A DNA stretch of 64,000 bases. It comes from Medicago truncatula. Its lineage: Eukaryota; Streptophyta; Magnoliopsida; Fabales; Fabaceae. The stretch spans positions 11,237,001-11,301,000 of the forward strand of contig NC_053047.1 of the NCBI RefSeq assembly GCF_003473485.1. Direction: 5' to 3'. Positions 46,524 through 57,751 of this stretch are shown piece by piece. The notes below the pieces were generated by a model. That model did no database searches and was not told where the DNA came from. It was given only the letters and a program-made list of their open reading frames with translations. A program made the position numbers and the translations under genes. Every line of letters begins with the position of its first letter. The first letter of the stretch is position 1.

Positions 46524-47867
46524 TTGTAATTCCTGTTACTTTGAAGATAAAACAAGAACAAGCAAATTAGATCTTAATATAAAAAAAGAAGATTAAAAGT
46601 AATTGCATTAATACATTTAAAAACCTCATATTTCAACAAATGCAAATTGTAGTTACTACAAGTAACTGTTAATAAAAAACATAATCAATGCATATATTTT
46701 GTAAAATAGAAACTGCCACAAAAACTGCAATATTGCCTCAATACAGAAACCATAAACACAAGAAACAGATCTATAATCAAATTATTTACTAAAAAATCAG
46801 TAACAGCATTATTAATGAAATAATTAGAAACTGAAATTAAAAAGCATAATGGCCACAAAAAAGTGGCTTAATTTCAGAAAATATACTAATTAATTAAGTC
46901 AACAATGATAAAAACCATGTAAATCTCCAATCTTTGAAACCTTGTAATTATAACAAGAAAATAAATAATTTTTTTGGTTATGCTATGAGAAAATGTAGAG
47001 GAAACCAAATAGCATAATCCAAAAGTGCATCAAATCCATATAGTAAAAATCTCTAAAATTAAAGTTACAACAAAAGAATGCAAATTTAGTATGCAATTAC
47101 AATATTCAGTGGAGAAATGTAGAAGAACCAAGATAATAAAATCCAAAATAGTAAAAAAAGAAAAATTAAAATGTGAAAACCTATACTAAACTATAAATAA
47201 CAAGAGAAAAATTTGTCAAAAAAATGTAAAACATTGGAAAAAAATGTAACAAAATACCTTTGCATGAGAATGGTACTAAGATTAGATCTCTGAAAAATCT
47301 GAAGTAAGTTACTTGGTGTGACAAAACAGAAGGGACCCACAAAATGCAAGTGCAATGCAATGACAGAGAGGACAGATCTTGGCTTTGAAGGAAACTTCAA
47401 TAAGGAAGAAAAAATGAGACAACTTGTGTCAATGTGAGAAAGTGGGGCCCACAACCGTTGTTATTTTATTTTATGTTAGTTAAATAACAGTCAGACCAAA
47501 CATGACGGACACTCAACAGTTGGATAATGTTAATGTAACCCAACAGCACTAAAATCAATAACGGTTTTTTTTCAGACCAAACATGACGGACACTCAAAAG
47601 TTGTGTTTTTTTTTTATTTTTTTTTTTCAGTTCAAAAATTTTAAGAATCAAATTCAAAATTAGTTTTATTAAATATATTTTTTTTCTTTTTCAAAACATT
47701 GTAGTACATAATGTTTAATAGATATGCACACATTTGCTGAAAAAAAAAAGAAGGTTGAGATGCACACATTGACGATGTAAAACAATTAATGAGAATAAGA
47801 ATCTATCATAGTGCCGTATAAGTCTATATTATAACCGTTTTTACTATTTACGTAATTTTTTTTTGTG

Positions 47868-47946
47868 GCAGTCAAGGTTTGAACCTCAGGTTTTGCATAT
47901 ATCAATGCATTGTCTTTACCAACTGAACTAAACTCACGAGGATAAG
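47868..47946 (-). mobile_element. tRNA-derived SINE
   Basis: On the minus strand: CTCGTGAGTTTAGTTCAGTT GG (A box), then AATGCATTGATATATGCA, then the B box GGTTCAAACC and an A-rich end. The spacing is as in tRNA-headed SINEs. Relatives lie at 54450, 55725 and 63232. Confidence 0.7.
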
Positions 47947-48345
47947 TTTTTTTTTTTTTTTTGAAGAAGTTAAAATGAAGTTAATTCAAAACGCAAAATA
48001 TCCTTGCAAGCACAAGGAATGCTTGGCTAGGAGACTAGGAACGTACAAAGGAAAAGTGTGCCGTATATATGCGGAACACACACAAACACTCATGCAGCAA
48101 ATACAAACTTCTACAAATAAACCAAAAACACCCTCCACTGAGGGCCTCAAAACCAATAAAAACTAAACACCAGAACCAAAAAGTCATCTCCAAAAATCAA
48201 AGTCTAAACGCTTGAGCAATGGCAGAAACAAGTCTTGTGCCAAACCGTTGCAAAACCCATCCAAAATAACCATCAAACCTACCAAAAACCCGTGTAACTG
48301 CATTTGCTTCTCTTCTGTAGTTGAACGCAGTTAATCATAGTTAAA
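47947..48345 (-). mobile_element. Probable LINE 3' end with poly(A) tail
   Basis: A run of 16 T at 47947-47962 is a poly(A) tail on the minus strand. The sequence before it encodes GFCNGLAQDLFLPLLKRLDF and other noncoding 3'-type sequence, without a clear domain. The remaining stretch up to about 49030 shows no gene. Confidence 0.4.
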
Positions 48346-49032
48346 CGCCTGAGGACAAATGTTCGTAATTTAATATATGTCATGAAATCTAATTATATTT
48401 AAGATTTTTACTTAAAAATAATTTATTTCTTATTTTTTTTTAAACAAAAATTTGAGATGCAAATACATCATTATGAATTATTGACATTTCAACTATTGTT
48501 GACACCACAATAGTATATTAATAAAGAAGAAAAACAAAGAACAAATATGTGCGTAAAACCAAACCCCAAAATAAAATTGGTTTAGAAGTGGGGGCCTTAT
48601 TGTGACTTTATAAACTATTCATCAAATTTAATCAACATCCAACTACATCACTCAACTTTTTCATATGACTTGTGCAAAAAAACTTTTTCATATGAAAATT
48701 CAGAGGTTTACGTGGATATCCATACGGTGGTTAACGAATTATAAAAAGAAAAGAAATATTGTCTTGGAATTATATATTCTACTTTTTGAAAGTTTAAAAA
48801 AAATATTTTTTTCAATGCAAAACTTGACTTCTCTTACTATTGTTCTAAACTTTTCCTTTCACACACTCATATTTCTTGGACATTTCCTTGCAACCTTGGT
48901 AGACGTCTTCGCTTTTGTATGAGAGCCCTTATCAAGATGGGATTGGATAGGTGCTGTAATGGCCACATTGATTAAGGACTCAACAATACTTTCCACTTCA
49001 CTGTGTGATTTGTTTCCTCCAACATTAACTGA

Positions 49033-49386
49033 CTCAACTATGTGGGAACCTTCGTTGCATCTACCCTACATTGTTCTGTTCTAATTCTTTTCTTTTCTTT
49101 TATCCTCTTTGTTTTATTTGCCTCATTGCTCACAAATCAAGCTATACCATTATCTAATTCTAGCCCCATCGACATCAATGATCCTCATGAGGTTGATATT
49201 GGTAATTATGCTGTTACCGAGTACAACAAGCAAAACAATGAGACAAAATTGATTTTCGAGAAAGTCACCAATGATACATCAACTTCTACTTCTGTATGTG
49301 TTTATCAATCACAATTTTACAATAGAAAGTTTCTTTCATGTTACTTCAGTTCTCATGTTCTCTCTTGTGTGATTGCAACATACTAA
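49033..49386 (+). pseudogene. Phytocystatin-like fragment without a start codon
   Basis: The open frame has a hydrophobic leader (LILFFSFILFVLFASLLTNQ) followed by the cystatin N-terminal pattern DPHEVDIGNYAVTEYNKQNN and LIFEKVTN. That matches the Gly region and first helix (LARFAV-like site reads NYAVTEYN) of plant cysteine-protease inhibitors. No Met codon lies between the preceding stop (about 49030) and the cystatin motif. The frame ends before the QxVxG inhibitory loop. A GT at 49292 could be a splice donor, but no second exon is found, and a LINE inserted 80 bp downstream. Probably a pseudogene or an orphan exon. Confidence 0.5.
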
Positions 49387-49473
49387 GTGCATCCATGTAT
49401 CATCAGTTATGATGGAAATCTAGTTCCTTGCAACACAAACTATTTATGATGCCTAGCCCCCTTCCTAACTAAT

Positions 49474-50095
49474 TTTTTTTAAAACCGCAAATATTATTCA
49501 TGGACGAGAGGGTGTAAGACACACCCACTACTTGCGAAAAACCAGCAGAAATACAAAAGGGGCCGTATATAGGAGGTACACCTAAACACCAAAACCACTC
49601 AGTCATGATGCCGGAATATACAACAAGTGAAATGCCGGCAAAAGCATACCCCTGCATCACAACCGAGCACAGAAATCGGCCAAAACAGAAACAGAAATCT
49701 GCCACTGCAGAACTGTAGCAACAGCAACTCCCCACCAGACCAGAACGGAAAACCAACAACTGCAGCATCAACAACTGTCAAATTCACAATTTTGCCAAAG
49801 CCGCGCAACAGATCAAATTCTGCCAGCACTACGACACCACCAAACAACTGAAAAACAACCAAAACTGCTAGAAACAGATGCGCAGGATCACCTATCCCAA
49901 CCGCCCAAACCTGAAATTAGCGTAACAAACAATCCCTTGGATTCCACGACCATTCATAGAAAAGGCACGACTGAAAGTATACTCTTCTCAACTACCACTG
50001 CCACGAAAGAACCTTAACTTCCTCCACCAAATCATCAACACTCCCCATACCATTGCTAAAGATTCTCTCGTTCCTCGCCTTCCACAAAACCCCTG
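49474..50095 (-). mobile_element. 5'-truncated LINE insertion with 10-bp target duplication
   Basis: CCTAACTAAT lies on both sides (49464-49473 and 50096-50105). On the minus strand the insert reads LWKARNERIFSNGMGS, VDDLVEEVKVLSWQW and CLFYEWSWNPRDCL (the end of L1 ORF2), then 3' UTR, and ends in a run of A next to the target site. This is a complete target-primed insertion, truncated at its 5' end. Confidence 0.88.
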
Positions 50096-50287
50096 CCTAA
50101 CTAATAATATATGTTAAGGAAAGAATGAGAGAAAACTCAAATAATGTTTGTATTGATGATAAAAGTGAATATTACAAATGATGAAGTTATCCCACTAATG
50201 AGGTTATTACAAGTATATATATTACTACAAACTGGTATCTAACATATATCTCTAATAATATATGAAATTGCAAGGAAGAGTGTATCC

Positions 50288-50447
50288 CTACATTTTTCCG
50301 TCTGGGACAAAATTCATATTTGCAATGTCTTGGACTCTTTCTTTCAATACTCTTTGTGCTTCAAGCCTTAACCTCTTGGATGGTGACAGAGGTTTGTTTT
50401 AGGATTTTGCTTCCTCCTCCGTACCCGTATTTCGTCGATTCAAGGAC
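50288..50447 (-). pseudogene. Unidentified exon-like fragment
   Basis: After a splice-acceptor-like TTTAACTTCAG the frame reads SLNRRNTGTEEEAKS, a TAA, then NKPLSPSKRLRLEAQRVLKE and RVQDIANMNFVPDGKM before a stop. The composition is protein-like and polar, but I do not recognise the family. The TAA could be a single-base change from a Gln codon. There are no neighbouring exons in frame. Confidence 0.35.
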
Positions 50448-50737
50448 CTGAAGTTAAAAACTTTACACTAAGGACTAATCTCAAAGTACAATTGACACTA
50501 CTTCAACATCAATACAGTTAAACTAAAAATAATAAAAAAAATTCAAGAGCTACAAAATTCAGGCATCTAAGTTTAATTTTTGACCTTTTTTAATATCTTG
50601 GTGAAGTGTTTCGAAATTTAATGCTTTGAAGAATACTACCTCCAGAAATTTCTTCCAGAAATTGACAGTCTTAACTTTTTTGCCTAGAGGTGCAAAAGGG
50701 ATACAAAGCCATATTGAATTAGAAAGCTGATATGTAC

Positions 50738-50940
50738 ATGTGTTTGTCACAAAATGTCCCACATCGGACGTTTAACAATCTTAGAGAGGCAAACTACATT
50801 ATAAATAATGCCTACAACACTTTCTCATTGAAAGTTAAAAAAAGACTCCTATGCATAGTAGGTCTTACATGTGTTATCATGTTTTGGAAAAATGATTAAT
50901 TCTTAATATTAATTAGTTTCGATTAGTTTTTTTTAAGAAG
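50738..50940 (+). repeat. Direct repeat, copy 1 (CCCACATCGGAC block)
   Basis: It shares TGTCCCACATCGGAC, AATCTTAGAGAGGCAAACTA and GTTATCATGTT with 52533-52735. The TGTCCCACATCGG string is typical of legume LTRs or dispersed repeats. Confidence 0.6.
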
Positions 50941-50994
50941 TAGTCATTTCTAAAACATGATAACAGTGTAAAACTAAGAGCAATAAGGTTTTTT

Positions 50995-51230
50995 TAGTTT
51001 GAAATATCTGAAATAATAGATATTTTCAACAAAAACTAAATTACTTAGTATAAAAATCAATAAAAATTATAGTTTGGAAGATTATAAAAAGTATAAAAAC
51101 TAGATTGCATTAGATTTTAGTCTTTTTATAATATAAAATAGTATACTAACTACCTCTAACCCTTTTGGTAAAAGTTTAAAAATCAAGAAAAATAAGTTTA
51201 CTATCTAATATGACAACATTAGATAGATAT
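50995..51230 (+). repeat. Direct repeat, copy 1 (AATAGATATTTTCAACAAAA block)
   Basis: It aligns with 53870-54100 through GAAATATCTGAAATAATAG, GCATTAGATTTTAGTC and AATCAAGAAAAATAAGTT. It is noncoding. Confidence 0.7.
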
Positions 51231-51769
51231 TAATCTTGTACAAAACATCCATACCAGAGATTTGCTGATTATATCATGGCATCCATCCAACCTTAAAAAA
51301 ATATATCGAAGAATGTTAGGTTGAGAGATTTGAGAAAGGTTTTGATGATAAATGATTAAAAAATTAAGTTTTCATCAACAAACTTATCACTGTAGTCTGT
51401 AGAGCCCCTCACCATTTTTCCTTTCCTAACCTATCCATAGTGGTGTTCAAATGTATTAGTAAATACAATAATGCAACAAAAAGATAGTTTGATTACATTT
51501 TGATCCTTAGTATATTGTAGAGAACTGTGATCAAATGCGGCCGATGCCACATCAATCATGATCGCATTGTAGTTTCAACATAAAAAACCGTTATATAGTT
51601 TTAACAACATAAAAATCTGTTACAACACGGCTCACATCCTGTCAACTATTTTCTCTCGTTTATTAGGGTTCCATCAGGTATCATTTCTAAACTCGAATCT
51701 ATTTGAGGGCCTTTAACAGTGCACTTTTAAGCAAATGGAATTGAAAAATTAGAGTTTTAGGGTGTAGGC

Positions 51770-52530
51770 CTTTGGTACAAAGCTCTTGTTAATAGATACG
51801 GAGTTAAAGACAGGGTCAATTGTTGTTCATTATGGTGGAAGGAAATTAGTCAATTAGATCTTAGGATTAGGGAAGCATCTAATGAGTTCTCGGTGAAAGA
51901 TAAATACAAGAAGAGTTCTCGGTGAAAGGTACATACAAGAAGATCATGCCAGGATCTCAAGTTATGTCTGATTCGCTTTGGCTAAGGCTTGGCATAAAGC
52001 TGTTCCGTCTAAAGTATCTTGTTTTGTTTGGAGAATGCTCCAAAACAAAATATCTACAAAAGACAATCTTAGCAAGAGAGGAGTTATCGATCAGAGGTTC
52101 ATTGGTGAGTGTGGTGCTGAAGAATCGGTAGCTCATCTCTTCTTTGAGTGTCCGATGTTTGACTCACCTAGATCAATTTGTAGGATTGATTAACGGTGGG
52201 AGAGTTTCAGTTGGCATATTGAACGTGATTTGGTTCACATGCATTTGGAGTATTTGGAAGGCAAGGAATGAGAAGCTTTTCAACAACAAGGAAGTGTATA
52301 TGGAAAATATTATCGAATTGGTGAAGAGGTATTCATGGAGTTGGTTGAAATTTAAGGCAAATAACATGGATTTTGGAGTATTTAGGAGATAATGGCTTTG
52401 CATTTCATTTGTATTCCTCTGTACTGTTTTCGGCATCCTTGTAGCATAACTTATGCTTTAGGATGTTTGGTTCTTGCCTTATTTGAATATATATAGATTT
52501 CCTTTGCCTCTTCGAAAAAAGAAGAAAACT
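51770..52530 (+). mobile_element. LINE ORF2 C-terminal fragment (plus strand)
   Basis: Plus-strand frames give FSVKGTYKKI, AWHKAVPSKVSCFVWRML, then GVIDQRFIGECGAEESVAHL FFEC (the zf-RVT Cys/His pattern), WFTCIWSIWKARNEKLFNN and YSWSWLKF. At least two frameshifts are present. It lies between the two CCCACATCGGAC repeats. Confidence 0.75.
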
Positions 52531-52532
52531 GA

Positions 52533-52735
52533 TGTGTTTGTCAGACTTCTTGTCCCACATCGGACATTTGAGAATCTTAGAGAGGCAAACTACATTATAA
52601 TTAAAGCCTACAACACAATTATATTGTAAGTAAGAAAAAGACTTCTTGTCATTAAAAAGTATTTCCTTCCTTCATAGAGTGTGTTATCATGTTCTGATGG
52701 AATGATTACTTTTTAATATCGATTAGTTTTTTTAA
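52533..52735 (+). repeat. Direct repeat, copy 2 (CCCACATCGGAC block)
   Basis: See copy at 50738-50940. The pair encloses about 1.6 kb that includes the LINE fragment. Confidence 0.6.
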
Positions 52736-53434
52736 TTTTATGGTATATATAATATGGGTGCTGCTAACCAGTGCCCCTGGAGCGTTGAATAAAGAACATT
52801 AAATAGACAATAAATGAATAGATCTGACTTGATTTACCTCAATTAAAATAGGAAATAAATCAACTAATTAAAATAAGAAATAGTTATATTTAATAGTGCA
52901 AATTCCTTTTTCTTTAAGGACCTAGACAGCAACAACGCGCGCGCTTCTTGTGATTCCAGTTTCAGGAATGTCCCACTCTCATTGTATTCATGCCTTCATT
53001 TTTTAATAAAAAAATTTCGTGCAATTTTACTCAAGGAATAAAATGGGAATTTGTTGAAAAGTGGTGGCAGAGAATTTACTTAAAGAAATTCAGAAGCAAA
53101 AAGGAGAAGGAAGGTTAAAAGGGCAACGGTAACATATGGGATACCACTTGTGTACCATTATCCGTAACATATGTGAAGCGCGTGTATATTAATGTTGTCT
53201 TTTAAATAGTATTTAATACATTCTTTCCTATTTTAATTAAGTTGATCAACTTTTAATTTTAATTGAAGTAAATTAAGTGGGGCCTATTGATTTTATTGTT
53301 CCTTAATCAGTACCCCGACACTGGATAGCATTACCCATAAAATATATATGAATATCTATGCTATATATAAATATTAAACTGAGAGCATTTATCTTGTTTG
53401 AAATATCTGAAGTAATAGATATTTTCAACAAAAA

Positions 53435-53438
<4 letters not shown>

Positions 53439-53495
<57 letters not shown>
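53439..53495. repeat. (AT)n microsatellite, left of a MITE
   Basis: About 28 AT dinucleotides without interruption. Confidence 0.97.
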
Positions 53496-53496
<1 letters not shown>

Positions 53497-53749
53497 CACT
53501 AGTTTTTATGTGGGAGTGTTTTAGCAAGTTATAACTAAAAAGTTAATAAATACACCTTAAGATGTATGTTGCTATAACACACCTTCTAACAAAAACAAGT
53601 GGGTGTGTTCTAACAAATCCTATAGACATTTGCTAGGATACACCCACTTGGTTTTTAGAAGGAGTATTTTAGCAAGTGAATAACTAAAAAGTGTTTAAAT
53701 ACACCTTAAGATGTAGCTTTGCTAAAACACTCCCACATAAAAACTAGTG
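53497..53749. mobile_element. MITE inserted in a TA repeat
   Basis: Terminal inverted repeats of 31 bp start CACTAGTTTTTATGTGGGAG and end with the exact inverse. The 253-bp body also contains two related half-units (TACACCTTAAGATGTA occurs twice). It is flanked by AT arrays, so a TA target is likely but cannot be proved. Confidence 0.85.
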
Positions 53750-53770
53750 GGTACTTCCACATAAACACTC

Positions 53771-53772
<2 letters not shown>

Positions 53773-53851
<79 letters not shown>
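53773..53851. repeat. (AT)n microsatellite, right of a MITE
   Basis: About 39 AT dinucleotides. Beyond it, AACTGAGAGCATT and AATAGATATTTTCAACAAAA repeat the sequence that precedes the left array at 53384-53438. Confidence 0.97.
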
Positions 53852-53852
<1 letters not shown>

Positions 53853-53869
53853 CTGAGAGCATTTTTTGT

Positions 53870-54100
53870 TTGTTTGAAATATCTGAAATAATAGATATTT
53901 TCAACAAAAACTAAAATACTAGTATAAAAATAAATAAAATTAAAAATTAAAAATTCTAGTTTGGAATATTATAAAAAGAATAAAAACTAGGTTGCATTAG
54001 ATTTTAGTCTTTTTATAATATAAACTAGTATATTACCTCTGACCCTATCGATAAAATATAAAAATCAAGAAAAATAAGTTCACTCTCTAATTTAAGAGAA
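53870..54100 (+). repeat. Direct repeat, copy 2 (AATAGATATTTTCAACAAAA block)
   Basis: Counterpart of 50995-51230; see there. The stretch from here to 54450 is AT-rich with no gene seen. Confidence 0.7.
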
Positions 54101-54449
54101 AGTCTTGCTTAGGGACAAACACAAATGCAAAACACTCACACAAATATTTATTTCTTAAAAGATAAATTGATTTTGGTTTAATGATGTTGAATGATGTGAC
54201 TAATTTATTTATCATTGTGTGTGCTCAAATAATTTTATTTGTGTTTATGTCTATATAAGATTTAATCATAATCTAATATGACAACATTCCAACAAGTCAA
54301 GAAAAGGGATAGTTCGATAGTCACAAAAATTGCTAAAAGAACTTCATTCTAAAAAAAATAAAAATTGATATGCACTTCTTTGAGATATATTTATTTTATT
54401 TTAAATATTATCTACAAACATATTGAGGCCTCACGAGCAATATGGTCGT

Positions 54450-54525
54450 TCTCGTGAGTTTAATTCAATTGACATAGACAATGCATAATATATGTAAGGT
54501 CTGAGGTTCGAATCGAAAAGAAAAA
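54450..54525 (+). mobile_element. tRNA-derived SINE with A-rich tail
   Basis: CTCGTGAGTTTAATTCAATT (A box region), AATGCATAATATATG, the B box GAGGTTCGAATCG and an AAAAGAAAAAAAAAG tail. It belongs to the same family as 47868-47946. Confidence 0.7.
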
Positions 54526-54767
54526 AAAAGAGGAACATGATTTTGTCTCCTCTTCCTTCAAAGAAAAAATTTGATTTTGTCTCCACACAAATCTTTACTC
54601 ATATAACAAAACAAAATGACTTGAAATCAAAAATATTATTTATGATCCAATACCAGCAAACATGGATCTATAACATCAATAAAGAGGAAGTAATAAAATC
54701 GTAAAAGCCTCACACAAAGTATCAGTTTGTGTAGGCCTTCCTTTTTTCATGTAGAAATTTCCCAAAA

Positions 54768-55107
54768 TTTGACAGGAACAATTGAGTTCTTTACAACAAT
54801 TTTTTCAGATTTAGAAACATTGGCGATCATCCAAGCCGCACTCTCGCAATATGTTAAATCTGCGGCTGTGACAGCTCCAAGACTGTGAGTTTTAGTCAGC
54901 ATGTTGACAAATACAAACACAATTTTAGCTTCATAGACATGTTTTTCAACATCAGTGCTGAAGAAAAGGTCTTGCTGCGACATTACTTTACTACATAATC
55001 AAGATTTTGCTCATAGATAGGAAGTTGATTGTTGTTCCACACTGCAATGCGCGATTTCGAGATATCGACCACTGCTACGTCAATGGATGGACATTTTAAT
55101 GCAACAA
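54768..55107 (-). pseudogene. UDP-glucose 6-dehydrogenase pseudogene fragment
   Basis: The minus strand encodes ALKCPSIDVAVVDISKSRIA, VWNNNQLPIYEQNLDYVVK and, in another frame, DLFFSTDVEKHVYEAKIVFV, LTKTHSLGAVTAADLTYCES, and AAWMIANVSKSEKIVVKNSI up to VPVK. This is the N-terminal NAD-binding half of plant UGDH, the enzyme that makes UDP-glucuronate for cell-wall sugars. An in-frame stop follows YVVK and a frameshift separates the two halves. The first residues (GAGYVGG nucleotide-binding loop) are missing, as is everything after VPVK. It has no introns, but plant UGDH coding regions usually lack them too, so retroposition is not shown. Confidence 0.85.
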
Positions 55108-56110
55108 CTTGATGTTGACAAACTAACGGCGCGTATTGAAGATGAAGTGGCGCGCAAGAAAGGTTCACTTAAAATGGTGCAGATTTTGCATCTGGTGTCA
55201 GAATGACCTGAATTATTCCTTTTCGAAATGCCTCGGTGAACACCATATTTTGCACAATGACAATAGTTCGTGATGATAATGGGTATCTTGCAAATCACAT
55301 CCTTCCTTGGAGAGGTTATAACATGGGCAGATGCACCATAAAGCTTGGTGTGACTATAGCTACACCAATCTTTACTCATATGTGACTATTATTTTATTTT
55401 CCCTAAAAAATACACTATTATTTTATTAGTGAACATGAAAATACATGAATTTTCATATTCATTAATTGAGACGACGACGTTGATGTGTAAAATAATAGAC
55501 ACCAACATACTAATTAAAGTCAAAATTATATCATATTGTATTTTAAGCAACTCGGAAAACGAATGCACAAAAGAAAATTGAGAGCCCGCTTGTTATAACT
55601 TTTTTAAGAAAAAAAATTAACTTTTTTAAAAGAAATAATCACTTTTAAGAGTTTTATTTCCGTTTAGTACAACTTTGTAAAAAAAATCAGAATCTAAAAA
55701 CAACTTCATACAAGAAGCGATTAAGAGCAGCTTCTTCCTTGCATATATTATGCATTGTCCCTACCAACTGAGCTAAGCTCACGAGCACATAAAATATGGT
55801 TTAAAAGATTGAACTAGTTTTCTAACAAAAAATCTATTTTATATAGTTGTATACAAACAAACTAAATTATTTATTTTAAAAAAGTGAATTTGTTACGGTA
55901 AACAAACGTAAAATAATCTCTGATTTTTTCAAAAAATCTCTAAAATATTTTATGTCAAAATTATTTTTATTTTAATCCATAACAAACCCATCCTGATTTT
56001 CCTTAAAAAATCAAAACCCTAACTTGTTTATATAAAGCTGAGAGGTAAAATCTGCTTCTTCTCCATTCCTCGAAACCCTAATCCGTCACCAGCCAAGTTC
56101 CACTGATTTC
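55108..56110. other. Intergenic, no gene recognised
   Basis: A short minus-strand frame near 55330-55150 reads YGVHRGISKRNNSGHSDT in one frame and FTEAFRKGIIQVILTPDA in another. I cannot assign it. The remainder is AT-rich with SINE debris at 55725-55795. Confidence 0.4.
55725..55795 (-). mobile_element. SINE 5' head fragment
   Basis: On the minus strand, CTCGTGAGCTTAGCTCAGTT GGTAGGGACAATGCATAATA TATGCA carries the A box. The B box and tail are missing. Confidence 0.6.
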
Positions 56111-56114
56111 ATCA

Positions 56115-56595
56115 ATGGCTTCTCATCTTCTTCGTTGTATCATCTACACCCCCGTTCCTATAAAAACAATACAACACTTATCAATCCTCTCCTCGCCACT
56201 GCAATCCTCTCCGTCTCCGGATCAAATCTGAAACCAATCAACAAACACCCGTTGATATCTGCCGCGCTGCATCACTATCCTCTCAATCATGTCATGAAAC
56301 CAATCCACCTCCACTTGAAGATTTGTTTCATAACGTGGAATTTGAGAGTGATCGTTTTTATTCTTTGGTTGATTGTTTTTGCCGGATTGAGGACTTTGAA
56401 ACTGCTTTGAATTATGCAATGGACGTGATTGGTGAGGATTTTTGGGTACTACAATAAAAAAACCTTGTGAATGGACTTGTTTCTATTTCAAAGGTTAAGG
56501 ATGCTAAAAAGCTGGTTGAGAAACTCAAGGACAGGTTTCCTGCAAACAGTGACAAGTGGAGTCAACTTGAAGAAGGGTTGCCTCAGGAATCTTGA
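56115..56595 (+). pseudogene. Short PPR-protein pseudogene (mitochondrial PPR336-like type)
   Basis: From ATG 56115 the sequence reads MASHLLRCIIYTPVPIKTIQ, a plausible organelle presequence, then goes out of frame. Another frame supplies ALNYAMDVIGEDFWVLQ, a stop, and NGLVSISKVKDAKKLVEKLK DRFPANSDKW up to the stop at 56595. That end resembles the C-terminus of small plant mitochondrial PPR proteins (…GLVKxGRVDEAKxLVExxKxKFP). Most of the PPR repeat array is absent. A gene remnant with an internal deletion is the likely explanation. Confidence 0.6.
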
Positions 56596-56757
56596 AGATT
56601 TGTTGTTTACTCTCGTTGTGTAATTTATTTTGTCATTAGGTAATTTTTCTGAGAAATGCGCATTGTTTAAGAAACAAAAAGTGGTAATTTTTGCATTGAA
56701 AGTTGTTTAAAAATGATTGATAGATTAAAAAAACCTAATGAGAAGAAGTTATTGAAT

Positions 56758-57210
56758 TTAGGCTTAATGATGTGTTTCGTCCTTACAATTAGGCGTCATT
56801 TAAAAATTAGTCCCTGCAATCGTTATTCGTGGCAATTTACCCTTGTATTGTTTAATCTTTTATCATTTAAAATTTCGTCTTTGACCAACTTAATCACTAC
56901 CACGTCATTAAATTAAATTAGCAAAATGCCATGGTAATGGACAAAAATATCCTCGTCATCCATTCGTGAAATGACATTTTTACCCCTGTCTTCATCTTCT
57001 TCTCATAATAAAGACGAGGATATTTTTGTCCATTCCCATGCCATTTTGCGAATTTGATGACTTGGTAGTGATTAAGTTGGTCAAAGAACAAAATTTTAAA
57101 TAATTAAACAATGCAAGGATAAATTGTCAGGATTAACGATTACAATGGCTAATTTTTAAATGACATCTCATTACAAGGATTGAATTTATATAAAGTCAAT
57201 ACTCAAGTTG
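56758..57210. mobile_element. Foldback element with arms of about 200 bp
   Basis: The arms share, inverted, GTCATTTAAAAATTAG, GACCAACTTAATCACTACCA and GGACAAAAATATCCTCGTC around a short centre. It is noncoding. A related single arm, without partner, lies at 58030-58200. Confidence 0.82.
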
Positions 57211-57751
57211 TTTTGAATTTATATATATTGAGGAAGTCGTTTAATATGATCAACAATATCTTAACAAACTAAAGGCTGAAACAAAGAAACAAATATGAGA
57301 TACCCAACCCATCACCTGGATTACCCTCTATCAAACAATCCTTCACACATAGGAATACAAGAGTACAAAATAGAACAATCATAGCAATAAAAGAGCACAA
57401 AATAGAACAATATTAATCAAACTTATTATATATGAAATATAGTCATTTGATCAATGACAATGGGCACCTTATGGACGTCCTATATCCGCATTTGTAAAAA
57501 ATACCGGTAACAAATATATCCATGCAAACAACAATTTTAGTGTTTGGCCTCATGCCATATGAACATCAAAATATTCGTACCCGCACTTTAACAATGAAAA
57601 ACAATAAAAAAAAAAACATCCCAATTGAATTTAAATATGATCCAGAATATTTCAAATCAACACATAAAAAACGACAAATAGTTGTATTTAACCAAATAAG
57701 AAAATTCAAAATTTGTATGTAAACATAAAAAAAATATCATAAATTTGTGAC

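Noticed and set aside
48665..48922. 85-codon plus-strand frame
   Set aside because: AT-rich, Lys/Ile/Phe composition, no recognisable motif, no splice context; the minus strand there also has a short readable stretch, so neither is convincing.
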